A DNA stretch of 64,000 nt from Setaria digitata (Eukaryota > Nematoda > Chromadorea > Rhabditida > Setariidae). The stretch spans positions 124,001 through 188,000 of the forward strand of contig RCAB01000006.1 in NCBI GenBank assembly GCA_003640385.1, given 5' to 3'. A program made the position numbers and the translations under genes. This document shows, one piece after another, positions 1-13,100 of the stretch (position 1 is the stretch's first letter; each line of letters starts with the position of its first letter). Under the pieces are notes generated by a model that was given only the letters and a program-made list of their open reading frames with translations, made no database searches and was not told where the DNA came from.

Positions 1-73
1 CCAAAAAAATTGTAAATATGCAGGAGAAGCAGTTTAAAAAATTATCTAGAGAAGAGGACGACACCCTGAAATT
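1..73 (+). CDS. Possible internal exon of an upstream gene (partial)
   Basis: The first 73 bases read open on the + strand as a lysine- and glutamate-rich peptide containing NMQEKQFKKLSREEDDTL. The stretch is followed at once by GTGAGT, a strong 5' splice site at 74. This looks like the 3' end of an exon whose gene begins left of the window. No partner exon could be joined between here and 2.4 kb, and the family is not recognised. A chance open stretch cannot be excluded. Confidence 0.25.
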
Positions 74-2402
74 GTGAGTAAACCTAACGAAATTAGTGAG
101 TGAAATTGAATTCCATTCATTACAAAATTCAGAGTTCTCGAGATCGAAGTTTTGTCTCTACACTGATGTTACGAAGATCGTGAGCTATAGATGAAAAGAT
201 CCAGAAATCAGTTGCCGTCAAAAGTGAAGATTTCTCTTTCTGTGCAACTGTGTGGGCAGTGAGCACACAAAGATGAATTGGACTATTTCAAACCGACTGA
301 CTTAAAAAAAATTCTGTTAGAAATGCAGTCTGTTGAGTAAGCTCTATGGATGAGGACGAAGCACATGTGAGGAGCGCAGCAAGATTGAATTTATTCATGT
401 AGCTGCTACAGCTTTCAGTTCCTCATTTTTACACAGTGCATTTCTTCTCTAATCGAATCAGTAAACTATTAGTTTCACCTCCGATCAACTTCAGTTACCT
501 TGAGCTTCTCAATCGCTTCCGGACTTTTCAGTTTTTATAACTGCATTACATACTTCGATATATATTTAATCCTTAGCACTTCGCAACTTCTAGAATTACT
601 ATTATACCAAGTCAAATTCTTCAATGATTATCAGTCTATCGTACTTGTGCTTTCTCTCTATGGGCTTATTAGCCCATTATCATCAGCTCAGTTTAATAGG
701 TTTATTAGTTTATTACGTAATTCTTCATCATTTCTTCCATCAATTTCCAAATTACTTTAACATGGGTTTTCAAGTGAAGTTAATATGGAATGTATGACAG
801 TGGAACAACTACTCAGTGACAAAACTTTCATTTTTTTGAAGCTTACTCAGACTTCTGCAGGAAGGTAAACTTTCATTGGAACTACATTGTTTGAGATATC
901 AAGTTTGAATCTTAAAATAGATTTCATTCAGTCACTTGTTACGTGTGTCTCCGGTTTACTGAAAAAGGGGCAAAATTTGGGTAGATTTATTGAACCCCAC
1001 ATATCATTTTATCATATCATGCTTAACTAATAAATCCTTGAAAGTGGATAGATTGAACATAAAAGTAAAAAGCTTTACATTTGCAGAAGTTATCACTTGG
1101 AAGATAGCATATCAAAGAACGGTTACCTTGAAAGTTGCTTCCGAATCACTTAAACTAATTCATTCCAGTAGTCAAAGATTAAGGATGAAGCACTCGTACT
1201 GTTGAGGAACACCCAGGAATAGTGAGGAATAATATTGTTGAGTGGGCTGGAAGGATTTCAGTTATAATGAGACACGTAAGACTATGCTTTAGATTTAGTT
1301 TAAAAGTAATCATAAATAGGTATATAAAGAGAAGATAGCTATTTTCGAGTTTATGAAGTTTTCTCATGCTTTGAAATAAAACTTTTCCAGGCTATAAAAT
1401 TATGTTAATGATATATCTTAACAGCACCGAAATAAATGAGTTTATTTAGTCACGTAGTTGAGATCGTTCTCCTCAGTTTCTGGTGATACCGATGCTTCTG
1501 AACAATTTCAAGGTACTCATGCGCCATTAGAAGTTTGCTATAACTAATTTTTATTTTTGATCTATTTCTTTTAGAGATTGCCCAACTATTATCAGTTGTT
1601 CATTTACTAGAAACAAAACTAACTTGAAGCTTTGATAAGCAATAAGATTTAGCTAGTGAATATAATTTTAATCAATTTCGACGTGACTTATTTTTTATTT
1701 GCATTATAATCATTAAGGACATTGTTTTCTCAAGTCTGGAGCATGAAAATGTTTGGCAGTTTGGACATTGCCCACCAAACTATTCTTTATACAAAAATAA
1801 GCGAAAGGAAGTTTTGTTGTTCAACTTTGACAGAATGAAATTCCAATATTCCTATTAATGAGATCTGTTAAATGTGGTATCAGTTGCAACTTTATTACTT
1901 TTTTTTGGTTTTGTTCCCGAAGGCGAATAAAATCCGAACTTCTCTTTTAGTTCACTATTACATCATCGTCAGCTTAGTCTCATTTGCTTAATCGTTTATC
2001 TTTATTTCTATATTTAATCACCATTTCTTTTTTTTAATGGCTACTTCCATGTCTGTAAAAATTTGTTCTTTACAGTTCCTTGGCAAACTTACCTTCATCT
2101 GCTACTGCTCATAGACCTGCAGGAAGAAACTCTTCTCTTTACTTGAATGACCTGGAAATTAAAACTATCTTTAGCCCTAAATGGTGTGATTTTAAGAATA
2201 TTAAGTATTAAGTGAATTGGATTAATCAGTAACCCAAAAAGGTTATACTCCAAAGTTTCAGTGACAAAAACAGTCATCTAGATTCACGCTGTCCTACCAC
2301 GAACGCAAGTATTTCTTACTAAATCAACCATTTTTGTTTCATTCTGATCCAACATCCAACGTTTTTAAAAATTTTGGTACTTTCAGAAAAAACTTTCGGA
2401 GA
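74..2402. other. Non-coding / unassigned stretch
   Basis: This stretch is AT-rich with only short open frames that have no recognisable family and no convincing splice-site chain. It presumably holds the 3' part of whatever gene ends near the left edge and the promoter of the small heat shock gene. A TTTCAG at 2381-2386, 16 bases before the heat shock ATG, could be a trans-splice or 5'-UTR acceptor. Confidence 0.4.
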
Positions 2403-3868
2403 ATGTCTTCCACGTCAGCTTACAATAGAACATCATCTTACAATCGTACGTATGAAAAGCGTATCATCGAACAAGGCCCGAAAATCACCCGCGTAGGTTC
2501 ACCATTGCATGTATCCAGTATGGGATCACCGCTACTCGTATCCACCTCCAATTATCAAGTGCATATTTTGGCTCCTTTAGGATTTTCAATTTTTGTTTTC
2601 ATTTTATAGAATTAATATTCATAAGTACTTTTAGCTTTTCGAATTTTGATTTTTTTTTTTTGAGAAATATATTCCAGTTTTAGTTGCTTATTCAACAACC
2701 GACTTTTCTTTTAAATCATAACTTGTGCTAATTATTGAAAAAAATAAATAAAACAGTGAAAGTAGGTTTACAGTCTTCACCGATGACACTAACATCGGTT
2801 AATACATCATCAGCTACGGGTACAGGCTTGATAACATCTCATCAAAAAAGCGACGATTCTTTTTATGTACAAATGGATTTATCACAATTCAGACCAGAAG
2901 ATTTGAAGATATGTTTCATTTCACTGCAATTCTTTCTTTTCATTTTTTCAAGCATGTAAAAACTTTTTTATATTTAAAGCCATAAAAGGTATGAACGGTG
3001 TTGGCTACCGTCGTTCACTCGTGCTTGAAAGTCCGTTGTGCTTTATGCCTTCCGTAGCTTGTGCATTACTCATTAAAAAAAGCCATAAAAAGTATTTTGA
3101 AATCGGATCTTAACTAATTTCAAAATTTATTTGGATTCATAAAACTTAAAATATATGTATTTCATTTATTTGTAACGAATGGGAGTCTTTGTTTCTTCTG
3201 ATAAAGCTAGAAATAGGTTGCCAATGAAGAACAAAAAATCTGTTTGCACAACTGGCTTTATTTTTTTTTCTGTGAGCGGAGGGCCTTCTACAATAATATC
3301 AATATGCATAATTTTAAGCAATAATTAATGGCTTTTAGAAAAGTCGAAATTTTGTAAGTTAGAATTAAATGAAGCAGTTGTAGTTTCAGGTGTCAGTGGC
3401 AAACTCCTTTGTTATCATTGAAGCAAGACATGGTGAACGAGAGGATGAATTTGGCCTTGTAGAACGACTTCTGATTAGGTTCATTTTCTGCTGAAAGATT
3501 TCTGAAAATTAAAAAGCGTACCTTTTTTTTATTCTGAGCTTTTATTATAAATATTTCCAGGAAGTTTCCTTTGTCTTCGAACGTGCCAGCAGATGCAGTT
3601 ACCAGTAATCTTACTGCAGATGGACATCTTAGTGTTACTGCAAGTGTCCCACGCCAAAAGGTTTATTTTGCGAATGAGCCACAGTGTAATAAAAGGCTAA
3701 TTATAATGGTTCACAGTTTTGTTCATCAGCAACCGTTTGCACAAATTGAGTGTGGTTCTTCAGGATGATGGCGTGGCGAGGATGATTCCAATCAAAATGG
3801 TCTCCAACGTGATCAAAACAGAGGTTAGCCCACAAAATTCAACAGTAAACGAGCAATTGCAAGGATAG
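2403..3868 (+). CDS. Small heat shock protein (HSP20 / alpha-crystallin family)
   Basis: This is an ATP-independent holdase chaperone of the cytosol. Exons are 2403-2558, 2774-2912, 3397-3478, 3561-3660 and 3764-3868, giving about 193 aa. A Ser/Tyr-rich N-terminal arm (about 60 residues, with repeated TSSYNRT- and GSPLLV-like segments) precedes an alpha-crystallin domain. The domain shows FYVQMDLSQFRPEDLK, then FVIIEARHGEREDEFG, then RKFPLSSNVPADAVTSNL and TADGHLSVTASVP, the standard beta-strand signatures of the family. A short tail with an IP(I)K-type motif follows and ends at TAG 3866-3868. ATG 2403 was chosen because a TTTCAG acceptor lies just upstream; an in-frame extension further 5' is not excluded. 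The exon 2/3 junction is ambiguous: an alternative with a non-GT donor after 2908 and exon 3 from 3390 restores the usual family spacing. C. elegans has several such genes and the exact orthologue was not assigned. Confidence 0.9.
2976..3090. mobile_element. Short retroposed-RNA-like insertion with 12-bp direct repeats
   Basis: Inside intron 2 of the small heat shock gene, the 12-mer AAAGCCATAAAA occurs at 2976-2987 and again at 3079-3090. Between the copies lies about 90 bp of distinctly GC-richer sequence ending in an A-rich tail (3073-3080). This arrangement (target-site duplication, insert, A-tail) is the signature of LINE-mediated retroposition of a small RNA. The insert can fold locally: GAACG at 2993-2997 can pair with CGTTC at 3011-3015, with GGT/ACC extending the stem. 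The source RNA is not recognised; no tRNA A/B boxes and no clear snoRNA boxes were seen. Confidence 0.5.
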
Positions 3869-6624
3869 GCCCTTGCATGGTCTGACAATATCAAGAACGC
3901 ACTCACATTTGACATGCTTCTTATCTTCCCTACCGCTTTGTATATTTGTAAGACATCCAAGCTCCGCTATTAAGAGTTTTCTAAAATTAGCCAAGTGATA
4001 TTGGAAATAAATACTTTTGTGTACTTCAGAAGGCAAAGGGATCTCTCTTTAATTTCCACTAGTTTTTGATTCGATGGGTTTTATTTCAAACAGGCGATCT
4101 TACTCTTATATAAACCTTTGCAGTTTAAATAATAGAACTAGTACCAACCATCAATTTGTAGTGGTACTTGTTTGCTATGGTCGATTGTAATTCGCTGCTA
4201 CTGTGAAATATTTGTTATAAAATAAAAATTTCCATTTGTTGTAACACAAAAAAAAAAATTTTCAGTTCATGTTCTTTTGTATGATTTCCATTGCGCTTTT
4301 ATATTAAATTCGAAAGTTCTCTTTTCCTCTTTCTTTTTCCATAAAGGAGGTTTGCTTATTATTCAAGAGGAAGATGGATTACAGCTATGCATAATTAGCA
4401 ACTTGAATATGAGTTTTCTCAAATTTTGCATTGATAGGTTTTTATCTTTGGTATTATAAATAGGGCTAGGATATATGCGCTACCAGTTTCTACAAAGGAT
4501 TTTCCTATTTCCCTGCTTTGCCATCCCTTGCACATCCTTTTATTACATTTATGCAATTGACAACTTCACCTGGACAAGATAAGAGCGCCAAATTGTGGCT
4601 TCGCTTTGGAACCGAATGATAAATTTCCTGCAGTGTTCTGCTTCATGTTGAATACATGCCGACCTCGCGTTGTTTCATTACTTCCGCATTCTGAAAATTC
4701 CACATACGTTTGAGAACATAATAAAATTTTCGACAGTCGCACTGCTGAAATATCGATTAACATATAAGTAGTCAGTTCATCAGAGGAATCTCTTCAATGC
4801 CTCCTTCTCTTCCATTTATTTGCTGCTGGATTTTGACACTAAAATTGAAGCAGAATTTCTTTTCTGTTTTCTAAGCAGGAATATGCTGGAGCAATTTCAG
4901 GTGTTGATATATCTGCTTACTTTGTAAAATACCTAAAATAGCTATGCGTAATAGTCATAATTAATGAGTGAACTATACACTGTAAAATAATAGTAGCACA
5001 GCACGCACATATTGTATTCATTTACGTTCACCTTTTCATCATGTCATCAACAGGCCTGAAGAAAGACTCTTTGATTTCTGCTGGGATTTAAAAACAGTGT
5101 AAAGAAGGCGGTTCAATAAATCTGTTTTGAAAAACTATTGCGACAAGTAGCTGTAGGAGATCTTGCATTAGCTTAATACTTATTTTCACAGAAATCCCTT
5201 CGAAATTTGAAAATTTAAATTCCAGCTACTTTGAAATGTAAAATTCCAGACCTCGCTTTAATTTAATTAATTTGTTGCTTAATGAATTCATTATATTTGG
5301 TAATATTATTTAATTTTGCAGTTTATTTATTCAAAAGCTGACAGAGCTTTCCAGAACTCGTATTATTTTCAAGCGAATAATATCAAGTTTGTATGAAAAA
5401 CATAGATGTTAACGATTATTGCACTACTGTGTAGAGAGGTCTGATTACTTACAACACAAAATCATACGCAGCTTTGAAAGCCTTGAAAAACCGATTTTCA
5501 AAAGCTTCAAAACACATCAGATCAGACTTCTTTGTACGGTTCGCGATCTTCTTATGGTTATAATTAGTATTTAAACTATTTAGTACTGACAGCTATGATT
5601 TTTACAATGGTCGCTTTAACTTACATTTGAACAGTAAAATGTGTTGTATTCATCAGCAGCAATATTTTGTACACTGAGACTGAATGTTACTTTTGATTTC
5701 AAATTAAAGGAAAAACAAACTCAGGGAGTTACACAGCATTACATTTTCTAAATCTACGATCAAGTAAGTCACTCATCTAGAGTGAGAGTGAAAAGGACAA
5801 CTGAAATCAAATAAATGCAAGACAGAGATTTCAGTGAATGGCACCAAAATTATAAAGCACACCAAAACTTACTCTGTTCAATCCTTTTCCATTAATGATA
5901 AAGAAATTTATTGCACTATGCATATTTGTTAAACTTTTGATGCATAATTATGCGTTAGAAGTGTATGCAAAACAGTGATCTTTTCTCAAAATATACAGTC
6001 AAAGATGAAAATAAATATACAGTAGCAGCCACCATAATATCATAGCACTCTGCACTAGCAATTAAGACTGTTCATCCTGAAATTTGATCCCAGTCTTTTT
6101 GAAATGAAATTGGATAACTTTTCTGCTCTCTTAAATAACTTAACATCTTAAGAAATAGAAAAAACTCTTATTTTCACTATTTCAAGTATTATGAGGCTTG
6201 TAAACTAGTGTTAGAATAGTGATCAATGGTACTTGGACATTCCAAAAGATGAAATTCCATTGTTTCAAATGATTTTGTAGGCAAGATTGTTTTGTAAGAA
6301 GTGTAAAAGAGAAAAGAAAAGTTGGGGAATAATGTAGCAACGGAAGAAATGTAGATTTATTTTCCCTCAAGGTCTTCAGTCTACTTATTTCTAATGCTTC
6401 CGATACCGTAATTCATGCTAAGCTTCAGTTACTGCCCTCCACTTGTGTTAAAAAACTGGATACAGCACGATGTCTATTTAATTTATCGCCATTTTCTTTT
6501 TTTCCATTTTTTTCCATCACTGAAATTTTTTCCATCACATTTTTTTTTTTTCCATCACTGAAAAGAACTTTGGTTGAGAATGTTGACTGCTGTATTATTC
6601 GACTGAACCTTTGTCGATCTGCAG
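3869..6624. other. Intergenic stretch
   Basis: No gene is supported here. The sequence is AT-rich with only short frames. Near its right end (6497-6560) a T-rich unit of the form TTTTTTCCATCAC, partly followed by TGAAA, is repeated about three times. Confidence 0.5.
6497..6560. repeat. Short imperfect tandem repeat (T-run + CCATCACTGAAA)
   Basis: Three imperfect copies of a pyrimidine run followed by CCATCAC and, in two copies, TGAAA lie in tandem. They sit directly upstream of an unusually long open stretch at 6570-6995. Confidence 0.6.
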
Positions 6625-6995
6625 AGTGCGAACGCCCCAAACGATTCTTCTTCCGCATTACAGTTCGAAATATTGGAACCTCAAAATTCTTACGACTAAA
6701 TTTTGCGCAGAAGCATGAAAAAAAGTGGTATCAGAAATCTTGGTCTGGAGGCTTAAAATCAGAATGGAATTTTGAATACGACTTGCTTTGTATGCATGGG
6801 CTTTATTATTTGAAAAGAAAAAAAGAGAAGACCTGGTCATCGTTGTTGTCATCGAGTCCCCTGTTTGCTGATGAATTTTTACAGTTTACAGAACTACACG
6901 TTGAACGGCTCTTGTGCAGTTCAACACTATTCGATAGTGAAGAGGTTCGTTTCAAATCTTCTGAAGTTCAAAGAATTAATTTAAGGAGTTATTAA
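6625..6995 (+). CDS. Hypothetical long open stretch, possible exon
   Basis: The frame is open for about 140 codons (6570-6995), which is long for this base composition. It follows CTGCAG at 6619-6624, a possible 3' splice site, and has a possible 5' splice site GTTCGT at 6945. Without splicing it runs to a TAA at 6993-6995. The peptide is basic and aromatic-rich (for example ECERPKRFFFRITVRNIGTS), has no ATG near its start and matches no family I recognise. It converges on the 3' end of the class C GPCR, 190 bp away. It may be an exon of an unknown gene, a degraded transposon-derived frame, or chance. Confidence 0.25.
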
Positions 6996-7185
6996 TGTCT
7001 CCTTGTACTTGAATTTTTCAGACAAACTAGATGACCAAATAGCAATAACTCATTTCGATTAAACAGATTCTAGCGGAATTCAATCCAAGTTCACAAGCTT
7101 CTCACCACTGATTTTTCTATGATACCTGACAAATATCTTTGATTTTAAAAATCTCGTGCAATACATATCATTTTTTATGTGGACC

Positions 7186-10100
7186 TTAATTCGCTCTGAT
7201 AACCACTAAAGTTTCACCTTTTTCAAATAAGTCATTTTCGAGGATAAAATCTTTCGTTGCTTGTTGTGGATGTACCTCGACAACTACCGGCTCATACGAT
7301 AACATTATATAAATCTTTGGACCGAAAATAAATCCAAGTAAAACAGACGCGCATAAAAGTAACTCAAGCACAATAACAGTGTCCTGCATAAGCGAACTTT
7401 TAGTACAATATCAAATTCATTTTGAATTCAGAGCCTTATGTTTGAGAAATCAGAGTTCATATTGAAACTCAGAAAAAAAGATATGAGAAGGTGGACCTTA
7501 TATAGTGGTGGGATCAAAGCATAAATGGTTATCCAAATAATCCAAAGAATAGAGCAACTTAGTGATGAAATGAAGAGCCACTTTGTTTCCTAAAAAATTA
7601 TAAAAACTAATCTTGTAAATAGATTAAAAAAGCTACAGTTCACCAAAGTAATCATTACTAGCTCTGAAAATGCGACACTTTTTCCAAAATATTTACTTTG
7701 TGATTACGTTTAATATTTTTATTGGTACTATTAAGATAAAGCGCCAGGAGTAAAAGGATAATAACATAAGCCTGTGACATCAAGAACTCGTTATTTTCAT
7801 ATTTACAAACCAAACGTGGTTGTAAATCATCCAGTACTACAACCGATGCAAATTCTTCTGTTAACCACCTGGAATAGATTATAGAACTGATTATTTTCAT
7901 TATTTAAAATTTGGGCTTCGATTTTTCATCTTTTGAACTGATTTTTTCTAAAATTCACTTGTTTATTGCTATTCTCATTATTCCATAAGACTTATGGATT
8001 TTTGGAAAATCAACACTTACTTCAAAGAGAGCGCTATTTGAACGGCAGTTATGAATACCAGTAAAAGCCAGTAATTCCAGTAACTAATGTAAACGACATC
8101 AACAAATCCTAGTGACTCAGCGTTTTTCATTTGTATTGCTTTGATTATCATAATTCCAAAACAAAATGCGTATCCCACAGGGTGTAATACAATTCGAAGT
8201 CGACAAATCTGTAAAATATAGTGAGCACAGTGAAATCGTCCGACTACTGTGGGATTGTGGTTCAGAATCTGAAGTACTAACTGTATCAGTTGATTCAAAG
8301 ACGAAAACATATCCAGTGATATAAAGGACAATGACTCCCAGAAGTAATGATAATCCCAAAGACTGATTTCCCTTAATAACTCGGAAATACAGTTTGACCG
8401 CTGCAAGAAATAGCACTCCCAAAGCTCCGATTAACATTACAGTTATTACTGCTGCAAGCGCATAATTCCGTGTTTGCAAGCGCCACTGGCCTGCTGTCAA
8501 TCGATCCAGAATCTGGATTAATGTAAATTTAGCCGAGATTTAATTTTACAAGATAACGATAACTTTACAGTTCTGCATCTCCTTAATCTCACCCGAACAT
8601 CAAAAATATGGGATAGATTTCCTATTTTGGCTTTCTTTACTTTCCTTCCAGTATTAGATCAAAGCAATTAATGAATTCCTAAATTGGTTTTCAGAAAAAT
8701 TTATATTAACTGATGGAAATTGCAGTTGTTGGAAGGCATCGTTTGTGGGTACGCGACGAATGTACGAACCCGTAAATGCTCCAGGCTCATCAAATATTGA
8801 ATATGACATTTTCATCGATTTTACGTCTAAGAAACATCTGCATGATGGAGAAATACATCGTGATATAATCCTGCAATGCGCTATTTTTCAGGATAACAAC
8901 CTTTCAAAATCAACGAAATTAATTTATTTGTGAGCGAGTGAGCGACGTAAACGTTATATTAGTGAATTCTGAAAAAACAAAAATAGTAAAAGACTACAAC
9001 AAACTTTAGTTGTGGTATTTCATCCGATAAGTGACCAAACACACCAAAATATTTATAAGGTACTGAAAACTTGAAACCGCTTTCGGCTGAATAATTTCCA
9101 ATGTTTTGGTAAGAATATGAACCTAAAGCTTTAAAATAATCACGAGATTTCTCCGGTACTAGACAATAAATAGCAAGAAGTTACCAACCGATTTTCAGCA
9201 AGTCAGGCAATGTGTATTTCCTGTGTCTCAGAATCTCTGCTCGACATAGAAGATGAAGCAGAAAAAAGTTTAATAATGGTTAAATTTTGCAAAATATCTT
9301 AAACAACAATTACTGAACAACTTACCTTGTCCATCCGCCATAAATTCGTAGATTTCAAAATCATGCTCCGTGTGAGCTTTTCTGAGGATTTTCGAGATTT
9401 GCTCGTGTCCTTTTATGTAGAATTCATTGCAGACTCCAATTTGCTCTGGGCACAGGCGCTTGTAGATAGCATCTACAGCAAACAAGAAGCGCTCCAAACC
9501 ACGAGCAAAATAGGCACTTTTCGTCATTCTTCCTAAAACATAAATTTTTTAAAACTTCAAGCTATTAACAAGGTAAAGAATTGATCACATTTATATCCAG
9601 ATATTCTAAAGCGCCTTTGGAACCATGCAAGTTCCTGGTTGCTAGAAATGTTTAGAAGATTTCACTAAATTTCAAGGCAAAAAATGAATCGATTTCTTTG
9701 CTACAGAATATGAACAATACACAGTCAAATTTTGAAGTAGCAATATAATCTAATAATTTTGAAATAGCAATGTAGTTTTCACATACCTAAACTAGGCAAG
9801 TCTAATAATTCATCACCAGTACACATTCTGTTTTCATAAAAGTTTCGATTTGCTTCAGACAAAGCGCACTGCCATCTGTTTTCAACGTATTCCCAGTACC
9901 ACAGTTCTGGTAGATTCAACGGTGTTATACCTTCTAACCAAGTACGAAATTCACCATGTATTACATCCTAAATTTATAATACAGTACTAAAATATTCTAT
10001 ATAGCATAATGAAACTGTTCGTAAGCTCTGACATTACATACCTTAGGTTGCAAAGAGATGGTGCCCGCAAATCTGGCAACATTAGATGGATCACGCAAGT

Positions 10101-13100
10101 AAAAGTCATGAGCATCACCAATGACGATGTGAACATGAGGATAAGGGGATTCTAAAATATTTTTTAATTCATATGACTAATGAGAGTCTGCGAAATTGGT
10201 TGAAATATTTCTACGGAAGAAGGTTATCTCTATCATTCGCTGAATCAGTCTAAGAGTCAATTTCACCCATAAAATGATTACTTACTTGTTCGTCCAAAAA
10301 TATAAAAATGTTAGATCTCAGCTCAGTAATTTTCGCTGATAAACTGGAGAAGTGAACATCATTAAGAGGTATTCAAGGAAAAGAAAGAAATATTCGAAAC
10401 GATTGGGCCTATCGTTACTTATTTTATAATCCTTTCCCTCCGAATCAGAAATATAGTACTAGTTAAACAACAAACATTTTATGTCCCGAATGATGTTAAA
10501 TCCGAAAAATAAAAGACCTCTACGAAGCTTTGCTGCAAAATATGTAGCTGCATCGGAAGCACTTGTAAAAAGTATGGTAACGTTGGTTATCGTCGTTGGA
10601 TCCACTTCTTCCCCATTAACTGCTTTAACTTCAGCTATACAAATGCCATTTTCTGCTGCTTGTTTTTCAAACTCTCTGTAAGTGACCAATGAAGAATCTT
10701 CCTGAAATATTGTAAACTAAGTTGATTTGTTTCCGACAAATCAACTACATATGTTATATAAAAATCTCTTCCTCAATTTTAACAGCATAAATTTTGAGTT
10801 ATTGTCTACTGCCTGTCTTATCCTGTTATTAGTTAGATCTATTCCTCCAGATTTCTCCTACTTTACTCAGTTCAAAAGAAGGTCCCGAAAAAAAAAAAAA
10901 AAAAAAGAAAAGGAATAAAAAGAATAAAAAAGAGATTGAAGAACTACTGAATTATAAAATCTGCTTTCTTTTCTGTTTAATACCAGAACTGACCTGTTCA
11001 GAAATAACGATTGAGATGTAATCCCAGGCAAATTTTCTCAGTAGCTTAAGAAGTGCCAAAGTTTCTTGTTTTCTGGATGGAACGGCAGAGAATGAATCTA
11101 TTGTAACGTCGTGATCCGCATCCAGTGATATCAACAAGCTATCTCCAGATACAAACAATCCTTTGAGCCCTTCAGCCACCCGACCACTTAAAGCAGATGC
11201 ATAGCCTAAATTATTATCCATAAAAAGCAAAAAACTGATCAGAAATCAAGTTTTCATACACAAATATCTGCAAAAAAATTATGCTGCTGAAAAACAGAGA
11301 ACAATAACAACAATAAAATGAGTAAAATCAAAAATATCCAATTTCAGTACGTTCCGGAAAACTCCACATAAATGAAGCGATTAAATTAATAACAAATTAA
11401 AAACAAATTGCCGATAAAAAATTAATACATAAGTTTTGTTGACTTGTCAAACTTATCACCGAATTTCTTGCCACTTTTCTAAATTCAAGACTTTTGAAAG
11501 TAAAAGAAAATCTGCTGATTAAAGAAAGAAAAAATAAAAAGTGAGTGAAACTTCGAGATATTGCCAACAGATTAACGTTTCAGGTCTTTCAACAACAAAA
11601 ATTTTGGTAATACTCTGATAGTGGAAATAAATTGATGAGAACACCTCTTACCAATGACAGATCCAGGAACTACAGTAATATTACGACGATCTTGTTCGAT
11701 AGTGAAGCAGTGGTTTTTGGTCAGTAACACTGTTTCAATTACCATTCGTCCTGATGAACAGGAGTCAACCAGTATTGCACCTAAGTCTAAGTTCCGCAGT
11801 AAGCTTATATGTGGATACCGTTCAGAGAAAGTCGTCAGCTGAAAAATTTGAAACCCTTGCTTTGAAAATTTGTCCGGAGAAATAAGTTGTTTGAAGAATT
11901 TATCAAGTTTAATAAGATGTTCCAGTGATTCACCGTGTATAAAAAAGCGAGCGGAAGCGTTATATCTGAATTTCTATAGGACTGACAAGTGCGGCCACCA
12001 TGGAAATCGAAAAATCCTATTACGTACAGTTGATGCGGCTGTGAGTCTGATAAGTAAAATCTCTGAAATGTAAAGTTGGAGCAAAAAGTTGAAGGAAACA
12101 ATTACCAATTTAATAATACAGCATGTATCGATAACTCCTTTATAAAGGTAAAAATTATAAAGGATGTTCACAACTTCAATAAATTTTGCTAATCATAACA
12201 AAATCAAACTTTCTGATCAGCTTGTGCCGTGTAAGTACACTGGCCGCAATATGGTCGATAGGGGGCACATGTGGAATGAATTTTCCTGCTTTGAGGTGCA
12301 ATCATAGCAAATCGCGGCTTCACGCCAGTTTCATATTCCATTATCTATCAATTCAGTTTGATTTAAAATCTTTGGAACCAAAGCAACCATCTGCATTTAA
12401 TTTGTAATTAAAATCACGAGTGTTTTGCCATTATTGTTGCTTAACTAAGGAATTTTCTGCAGTTCATTTAAGTGTTAAGTGATTTAAGATTTAACTTGAA
12501 TTAAAGCTTGTCTGACTCCATTGCAAAAAGATTTAATTTTATGACCTGCAATATGTCTATTGTCTTAATACCAGGTTACAAGTAATAGTGATAAAAAATA
12601 TAACAGCATCAAATCGTAACTTTGAATTCCACTGTCAATGTTTTGTTCAACAAGGAGAAGTTTTGATCTTTCTATTATCAGAACTCTCGTTCTTGCAACA
12701 GCTAACATTGTCAATTAAGATTTACTTAGGTACACCACAAGAATGTTACTTTAACTTCCATAGGGCCTAGCTGTTGTTCATTGTCAATTACTTCTATTCC
12801 TTCAATCACGATCCCATTCGACATCAATGTTGTATTTGATTCCCAAAAAAAATATAGATTTGTGCCAAATAATTCCACTGGATCGTTGGCATCAAATTCA
12901 TAAATCAATGACTCTAATTCCATCATAATTAATTGCGTACATTTTCCAGATGGTTTAGCGCTACAAAAAATATTTCATTATATTTGCGTGACTGTCAAAA
13001 TTATTCCGATATTTTGTAAGATATTGCGTTCTAAGGAAGACTACTAATTCCCAGTCGCAATTATTTCAATTCATCCACTATTAGCTGGAACGTTAATTTT

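Noticed and set aside
11974..12062. Reading GFFDFHGGRTCQSYRN as the start of the second receptor domain
   Set aside because: The stretch is open but lies between a donor after 12024 (GTAATA) and an acceptor ending at 11974. Treating it as intron gives a phase-consistent exon (KFRYNASARFFIHGES) that runs cleanly into the conserved lobe, whereas keeping it leads to a stop before the next exon.
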